NCBI RefSeq assembly: GCF_004745635.1
Contig: NZ_SRLB01000006.1
Location: forward strand, 124,001 to 188,000
DNA length: 64,000 nt
DNA from: Methylobacterium nonmethylotrophicum
GTDB lineage: Bacteria; Pseudomonadota; Alphaproteobacteria; Rhizobiales; Beijerinckiaceae
Direction: 5' to 3'
Under the pieces are notes generated by a model, which saw nothing but the letters and a program-made list of their open reading frames with translations, had not been told where the DNA came from and did not search any database. Made by a program: the position numbers and the translations under genes. Below, piece after piece: positions 59,851 through 64,000 of the stretch. Each line of letters begins with the position of its first letter. Position 1 is the stretch's first letter.

Positions 59851-60786
59851 ATGTCAGAGCCGACCCCGAGATTGCCGCCCGATGCGGGCGCGCTGCAGGC
59901 CCCCCTCGCCAGGTTGCTGCGCCCGCTGGTGCGGCTGTTCGTGCGAAGCGGGATCACCTTCCCGGCGCTGACCGACCTGCTGCGCGAGCTGTACGTGAAC
60001 GTCGCCGAGTACGACTTCGCCCTGCCCGGCAAGGACCAGACCGACAGCCGGGTCAGCCTGCTCACCGGCATCCACCGCAAGGAGGTGCGGCGCCTGCGCG
60101 GGGCCGGCGCGCCGGTGAGCGCGGTGCCGGCCTCGGTCTCGCGCACCAGCCGCATCATCGCCCGCTGGGTCGCGGCGCCCGACTTCACCGAGGCCGACGG
60201 CCGGCCCAAGGCCCTGCCGCGGGCCTCCGAGAGCGAGCCGTCCTTCGAGAGCCTGGTCGAATCGGTGACCCGCGACCTGCGCCCGCGTGCGGTGCTCGAC
60301 GAGTGGCTCGACCGCGGCCTCGTCACGCTGGATGCGCAGGAGCGGATCGTGCTGGCGGAGGCGGCCTTCGTGCCGAGCGGCGGCGGCAGCCAGCAGCTCT
60401 ATTATTTCGGCCGCAACCTCCACGACCACATCGCCGCCGCAGTCACCAACATCCTGGAGGAGAAGCCACGCTTCCTGGAGCGCGCCGTGCACTATGACGG
60501 GCTCTCGCCCGAGCTGGCCCGGCGGCTCGAGACGCGGGCGCGGGAGATCGCCATGGACGCGCTGCAGCAGGCCAACCGCGAGGCGCACGCGGCCTGCGAG
60601 ACCGATCCGGGCGGCGAGGCGCGCTGGAACTTCGGCATCTACATCTATGCGGAGCACGCGCCGCGCGCCGAGCCGGCAAATGCGCCGCGCGCCGAGCCGG
60701 CGAACGCGCCGCGAGCCCAACGGGGTGACGCGCCGCGAGCCCGGCCGGCAGGGGCCGCCAAGCCCCGCCGCGAGCCGAAGGCGTGA
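59851..60786 (+). CDS. DUF6502-like protein
   Basis: 311 aa from ATG 59851. The N-terminal 140 residues look like a helix-turn-helix-type module: LRPLVRLFVRSGITFPALTD, LLRELYVNVAEYDFALPGKD, DSRVSLLTGIHRKEVRRLRG. The middle (LVESVTRDLRPRAVLDEWLD, VLAEAAFVPSGGGSQQLYYF, GRNLHDHIAAAVTNI) matches DUF6502 as I recall it. The C-terminus has a repeated APRAEPAN/APRAQRGD tract of about 45 residues, also visible as DNA repeats at 60659-60750. The stop overlaps the DUF5666 gene start (GTGA). Possibly a DNA-binding regulator; function not established. Confidence 0.7.
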   Translation: MSEPTPRLPPDAGALQAPLARLLRPLVRLFVRSGITFPALTDLLRELYVNVAEYDFALPGKDQTDSRVSLLTGIHRKEVRRLRGAGAPVSAVPASVSRTSRIIARWVAAPDFTEADGRPKALPRASESEPSFESLVESVTRDLRPRAVLDEWLDRGLVTLDAQERIVLAEAAFVPSGGGSQQLYYFGRNLHDHIAAAVTNILEEKPRFLERAVHYDGLSPELARRLETRAREIAMDALQQANREAHAACETDPGGEARWNFGIYIYAEHAPRAEPANAPRAEPANAPRAQRGDAPRARPAGAAKPRREPKA

Positions 60787-62192
60787 GGGCGCGGCCCGTG
60801 CGACCCACCCCGTCCGTCACGCGGCGCGGCCTCCTGCGCCTCCTGTCCGGCGCGAGCTGGCTCGCCGTTGCGGGCCCGGCCGGGGCAGCGGGCGACAAGA
60901 TCCTCGACCAGGGCATCGGCGGCACCGGCATCCGGCCCGGACCGGACGAGGAGGAGGGCGACCGCGGCATCGGTGGCACCGGCGTCGTCGGCACCATCCG
61001 GGGCTTCGGCAGCATCATCGTCAACGATCTGCGCATCGCCTACCCGCCCGACGTCCCGGTGACGATCGACGGCCGGCCGGCGCGAGCCGAGGACCTGCGG
61101 GTCGGCCAGGTGGTGCGCACCCTGGCCCGGCCCGGCGAGCAGGGGCTCTCCACCGGCGGCATCGCGGTGATCCACGAGGTGGTGGGCCCGGTGCAGCGCG
61201 TCAGTCACGACCGGCTCACGGTGCTCGGCCAGGCGGTCGCCACCGCCGGGCTGCCGCCCGAGATGCCGCGGCCGCGGGTCGGCGAGCGGGTCGCGGTGAG
61301 CGGCCTGCGCCGGCCGGACGGCAGCATCGCGGCGAGCCGGATCGACCCGGCCGGCAATGCGCCGGACCTCGTCGCCGGTCCCGTCAGGCGCGGGCCGGCG
61401 GGGGCCTTGCGCATCGGCAACCTGCCGATTTCGGGCCTCGACCCGGCGCTGGCCGGCAGCCGCGCGGTGGCGGAGGGCAGCCTCGCCGGCGGCCGGCTCG
61501 CGGTGGCGCGGGCGGTGCCGGCGGCGGAGCCGTTCGGACCCGAGGCGCGGCGCCTGTCGATCGAGGCCTACGTCACCCGGGAGGGCGGCGTGCTGCGCAC
61601 CGGCGCCGGCTACGCGGTGGCGGGGCGGGGCGGGCTCGTGCCGGCAAGGGGCGGACTCGCGATCCTCGACGGCACGGCCGGTCGCGGCGGCCGGCTCGAC
61701 CTCGACGGCCTGCGCCTGCGGCCCGATCCGGCCGGGCGGGACGGCACCCGCGGGCCGGGCGTTCCGGGCGGCGGGCCCGGTCATGGTGGGCCCGGTCGCG
61801 GCGCGCCGGGGGGTGGACTGGACGGCCCGAGGGGTGGCCCGGGTGGCGGTCCGGGCGGGCGCCCGGGTCCCTCGGGCCGGGCCTCGCCGAGCGGGGAAGG
61901 GCCGTTCGGCAGGCCCGAGGGCGGGCGGTTCGGCGGCCCGGGCCGCGGCGAGATCGATCCGCGCATGCCGGGCAGCGACGGGATGGGTCGCTTCGGCGGC
62001 CAGGGCGGCTTCGGCGGGCCGGGCAGCCCAGGCGGCTTCGGCGGAGGCAGCGGCTTCGGCGGACCGGGCGGCTCCGGCGGGTTCGGCCGCCCGGGCGGCG
62101 ACGGGCCGGGCGGCTTCGGCGGCCCCGGGGGCGGCTTCGGCCCCGGGGGCGGACTCGGCGGAGGCGGCGGGCTCGGAGGTGGGCGGCGCTGA
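60783..62192 (+). CDS. DUF5666-domain exported protein with long Gly-rich tail
   Basis: 469 aa from GTG 60783, overlapping the DUF6502 stop by 4 nt. A Tat-like signal (TRRGLLRLLSGASWLAVAGP) is followed by IGGTGIRPGPDEEEGDRGIGGTG. DUF5666-type beta units: GTIRGFGSIIVNDLRI, VTIDGRPARAEDLRVGQVVR, GPVQRVSHDRLTVLGQ, GERVAVSGLRRPDGSIAASR. From about residue 320 the protein is nearly all Gly, Pro, Arg and Phe (GGFGGPGSPGG and similar), about 150 residues of low complexity. DUF5666 domains are OB-fold-like periplasmic modules. Paired with DUF6502, a neighbourhood I believe recurs in proteobacteria. Confidence 0.75.
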   Translation: MRARPVRPTPSVTRRGLLRLLSGASWLAVAGPAGAAGDKILDQGIGGTGIRPGPDEEEGDRGIGGTGVVGTIRGFGSIIVNDLRIAYPPDVPVTIDGRPARAEDLRVGQVVRTLARPGEQGLSTGGIAVIHEVVGPVQRVSHDRLTVLGQAVATAGLPPEMPRPRVGERVAVSGLRRPDGSIAASRIDPAGNAPDLVAGPVRRGPAGALRIGNLPISGLDPALAGSRAVAEGSLAGGRLAVARAVPAAEPFGPEARRLSIEAYVTREGGVLRTGAGYAVAGRGGLVPARGGLAILDGTAGRGGRLDLDGLRLRPDPAGRDGTRGPGVPGGGPGHGGPGRGAPGGGLDGPRGGPGGGPGGRPGPSGRASPSGEGPFGRPEGGRFGGPGRGEIDPRMPGSDGMGRFGGQGGFGGPGSPGGFGGGSGFGGPGGSGGFGRPGGDGPGGFGGPGGGFGPGGGLGGGGGLGGGRR

Positions 62193-62427
62193 GGCGAATC
62201 AGCCGGATCGAAGGACGTCGCAGACGGGCCGGCCGGGCTCGCCGCGGCCGCGAAGATGTGCCTGCCCGGCCACACCGCAGTGCGAAACCTGACGGTTTCA
62301 CGGCTGAGTTAACGGCCAAGTCAGGGGACGGAACGGCCAAGTCTCTTTCCCGCCGCATTTGAACCGGAGCAGGATGCACCTTCCCCGTCGGTGCGGCAGC
62401 GCACCGGCTCCCTCCCGCAGGTTCTGC
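62193..62427. other. 235-bp intergenic region, no gene seen
   Basis: Between the DUF5666 gene and the lytic transglycosylase. The part 62285-62350 has direct repeats of ACGGCCAAGTC (62311-62321 and 62332-62342), likely in the promoter of the transglycosylase. Confidence 0.45.
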
Positions 62428-63543
62428 ATGCGCAAGCGCCTCCTCATCGCCGTCGCCGTCGCGGCGCCGCTCCCGGCCTCGGCGCAGGTGAGCCCCGTCC
62501 GCGACAACATCGACGCGCTGATCGAGGCGCACGCCAAGGCGAACAACGTCCCGGCGAGCTTCATCCACCGGGTGGTGAAGCGGGAGAGCGGCTACAATCC
62601 CCGCGCCGTCGGGCGCGGCGGGGCGATGGGCCTGATGCAGATCAAGCACGGCACCGCCCGGGCGCTGGGCTATAACGGCCCGGCCTCCGGACTGCTCGAC
62701 GCCAAGGTCAACCTGACCTACGGCGTCGCGTATCTCGCCGGTGCCTACAAGACCGCGCACGGCAACGAGGCGCAGGCCTACAGCTACTACGCCCGGGGCT
62801 ATTACTACGCCGCCAAGCGGGCCGGCATCCGCACCGACGTGGCGGAGCTCGAGGCCCCGCCGGTCCGGGAGCTCCCCGCCAACCCGATCGGCAAGTTCTT
62901 CAGCAACGTCTTCGGGGCGCGACCCGCGACCGTCACCGCTACGGCCTCCGCGGACCCGTCGGTCGCCGCCCTCTCAAGCGCCGTCGCGCCGCAAGGCACC
63001 GCGCTGCAAGCGGCCGCGCCGCAAGTCACGCTGCCCCAGCCCACGGCGCCCCAGCAGGTCGCCGCCCTCCCGGCACCGTCCGCGCCCGAGGCTGTCCTAC
63101 CGGCTGCCCAGGCCCAGGCCCAGGCCCAAGCCGCGGCCGAGCCCACCGTCACCGTGCCGCTGCCGCCGGTCCGCCCGGCCTCCCTGGCGTTCCATGCGGC
63201 GCCCGGCTCGACCCCCGGCCCGGCCCTCGCCTATGCGGGCGGCTCGGCCGTCGCCGGCCTGCCGTTCCCGACCTCCGGCCAGACGGTGAGCCTGGCGGCG
63301 TCCCCCGCCGCGGCGGCTCCTGCGGCGCCGTTGCCCGTCGGCCAGCCGCCGGCGGCGACCACGGTCGCCTCGCTCGCTCCGGTCGCGGCCCCGCCCGAGC
63401 CCGACGCGGAGGCCGGCCCCAAGACCCCGCTGCCGCCGCGCCGCCCGGTCGAGTTCCGCCACTTCGTCGTGCGCAAGCCCGCGCCGCCGGTGCCTCAGAC
63501 CGCCGCCGCCGCGCCCGAGCCGGCCGCCGCGGTCAGCCAGTAG
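62428..63543 (+). CDS. Lytic transglycosylase (SLT family 1) with Ala/Pro-rich tail
   Basis: 371 aa. Start ATG 62428 gives a clean signal peptide MRKRLLIAVAVAAPLPASA; an ATG at 62374 is closer to GGAG but buries the signal. The catalytic domain (residues 25-140) has IHRVVKRESGYNPRAVGRGG with the catalytic Glu, GAMGLMQIKHGTARALG, and YGVAYLAGAYKTAHGNEAQA. From about 165 onward the protein is a disordered Ala/Pro/Gln-rich tail with AQAQAQAQA and PLPPVRPAS. Cleaves peptidoglycan in the periplasm. Confidence 0.88.
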   Translation: MRKRLLIAVAVAAPLPASAQVSPVRDNIDALIEAHAKANNVPASFIHRVVKRESGYNPRAVGRGGAMGLMQIKHGTARALGYNGPASGLLDAKVNLTYGVAYLAGAYKTAHGNEAQAYSYYARGYYYAAKRAGIRTDVAELEAPPVRELPANPIGKFFSNVFGARPATVTATASADPSVAALSSAVAPQGTALQAAAPQVTLPQPTAPQQVAALPAPSAPEAVLPAAQAQAQAQAAAEPTVTVPLPPVRPASLAFHAAPGSTPGPALAYAGGSAVAGLPFPTSGQTVSLAASPAAAAPAAPLPVGQPPAATTVASLAPVAAPPEPDAEAGPKTPLPPRRPVEFRHFVVRKPAPPVPQTAAAAPEPAAAVSQ

Positions 63544-64000
63544 GTTTTCCGCGCGACAGCCGCGGGCACCGGCCCCGTCCGGAACTGGCCGGGAGGTACA
63601 GTCTGATCCTCCCTCGGTTCCGCGAACACCTCCGACACGCTCGCTTGGAGCGGGGCCGGTGTTGGATGGCGAAGACACGACGGGAGGTCACCCCCGGGTC
63701 CGAACGCGAGGCGGTGGCCCTGCTCGAGAGCGGCCGGTCGCCTTCAGCAGATTCTGACCGGCGTGTCGTCGCGTGATGATCGCAGACGGCGGGTCCGGCA
63801 GGCGCGGCTGCAAGCAGGACCATGACTATCGTACTGTGGATGCGCTCGGTCCCGGCCCGTCCGCATCGTGCAGCGGAGCAAGCGTTTCTCAAAACGAGTA
63901 AGCGTCTTTGAATTTTCGAATTATATTTTATCTGTGGTTTCTAAGCCAAGCATGTGCTCCCGCAAGAGATTGATTTATCACTTGATCCATATCTAAGTAT
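63544..64000. other. 457-bp end region: IS3-type remnant then AT-rich DNA
   Basis: After the transglycosylase stop comes CCGGCC/GGCCGG dyad symmetry (63569-63592), then the IS remnant (separate entry). From about 63880 the sequence turns sharply AT-rich (TTGAATTTTCGAATTATA and following), unlike the rest of the window. No intact gene is seen to the window end. Confidence 0.5.
63604..63776 (+). mobile_element. Decayed left end of an IS3-family element with truncated orfA
   Basis: ATG 63666 opens MAKTRREVTPGSEREAVALL then ESGRSPSADSDRRVVA and stops at 63776. IS3 OrfA proteins of this type begin KKTRREVTPEFKREAVALLE, so about 24 residues match before a frame break. About 60 bp upstream, TGATCCTCCCTCGGTTCCG (from 63604) resembles the TGAACCGCCCCGGGTTTCC terminal repeat of such elements. 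The rest of the transposase is missing, so it is a dead fragment. Confidence 0.6.

Noticed and set aside
60659..60750. Direct DNA repeats of about 24 bp
   Set aside because: They are in-frame repeats encoding the APRAEPAN tail of the DUF6502 protein, not a separate element.
63533..63892. 119-codon minus-strand frame at the right edge
   Set aside because: Antisense to the IS3 remnant, no motif or ribosome site.

Overview
The window is very GC-rich, gene-dense chromosomal DNA from an alphaproteobacterium of the Hyphomicrobiales (Rhizobiales). A Methylobacterium-like genus is my best guess. The support is a CcrM-type GANTC methyltransferase, a Ros/MucR regulator, a Porin_2-type porin, an Omp25/31-type barrel starting with a typical ADLPRRA mature end, a DUF2865 protein, a polyhydroxyalkanoate-system protein and a ChvE/Ggu sugar transporter. 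No methanol-oxidation gene lies in the window, so the genus is inference. I saw no rRNA, tRNA or CRISPR array.

Layout. 1-7.8 kb: 3' end of mutY, a lipoprotein, ccrM, rlpA-like, PHA-system protein, gamma-glutamyltransferase and Uup. 8-16 kb: cell-envelope block (porin, OmpA/BON protein, an Arg/Pro-rich OmpA protein, DUF2865, CreA). 16-22 kb: minus-strand run of MBOAT acyltransferase, SGNH-like membrane protein, SGNH hydrolase, PLP basic amino-acid decarboxylase and GNAT. 22.5-26.3 kb: MucR-like regulator, a two-repeat protein, AraC regulator and MFS carrier. 26.6-31.8 kb: ureohydrolase, then a hexuronate module (lactonase, MFS, GntR, uronate dehydrogenase) with an 18-bp perfect palindrome between the divergent MFS and GntR genes. 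32-36.5 kb: bacteriophytochrome kinase, response regulator and hybrid kinase. 37-41.3 kb: molybdopterin hydroxylase large subunit, then nsrR/hmp. 41.5-47.2 kb: polar amino-acid ABC operon with an enolase-superfamily enzyme, an SDR lacking its catalytic Tyr and Lys, and a DadA/PuuB-type FAD oxidase. 47.3-55.8 kb: nitroreductase, then a sugar-oxidation and uptake module (lactonase, mutarotase, GntR / sugar dehydrogenase, ChvE, GguA, GguB). 56-63.5 kb: small double-glycine-leader-like peptide, LysR, aroQ, Omp25-like barrel, small membrane proteins, DUF6502-DUF5666 pair and a lytic transglycosylase. The right edge holds a decayed IS3-type end and AT-rich DNA.

How genes work together. Two oxidative sugar modules stand out: uronates (uptake, uronate to aldarolactone, lactone hydrolysis) and neutral aldoses (ChvE-Ggu uptake, anomer mutarotation, 1-dehydrogenation, lactone hydrolysis). 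The red-light module links a biliverdin phytochrome kinase to two receiver-containing partners. NO detoxification is a classic NsrR-Hmp pair. Many operons here use 1-4 nt stop/start overlaps (TGATG, ATGA, GTGA).

Most unusual items: an orphan 47-residue peptide with a GG-type leader and an 11-residue proline-rich core; three GTGGG-N7-CCCAC-type inverted repeats in one intergenic region; a catalytically degenerate SDR inside an uptake operon; and REP/REPIN-like palindromes at three places.
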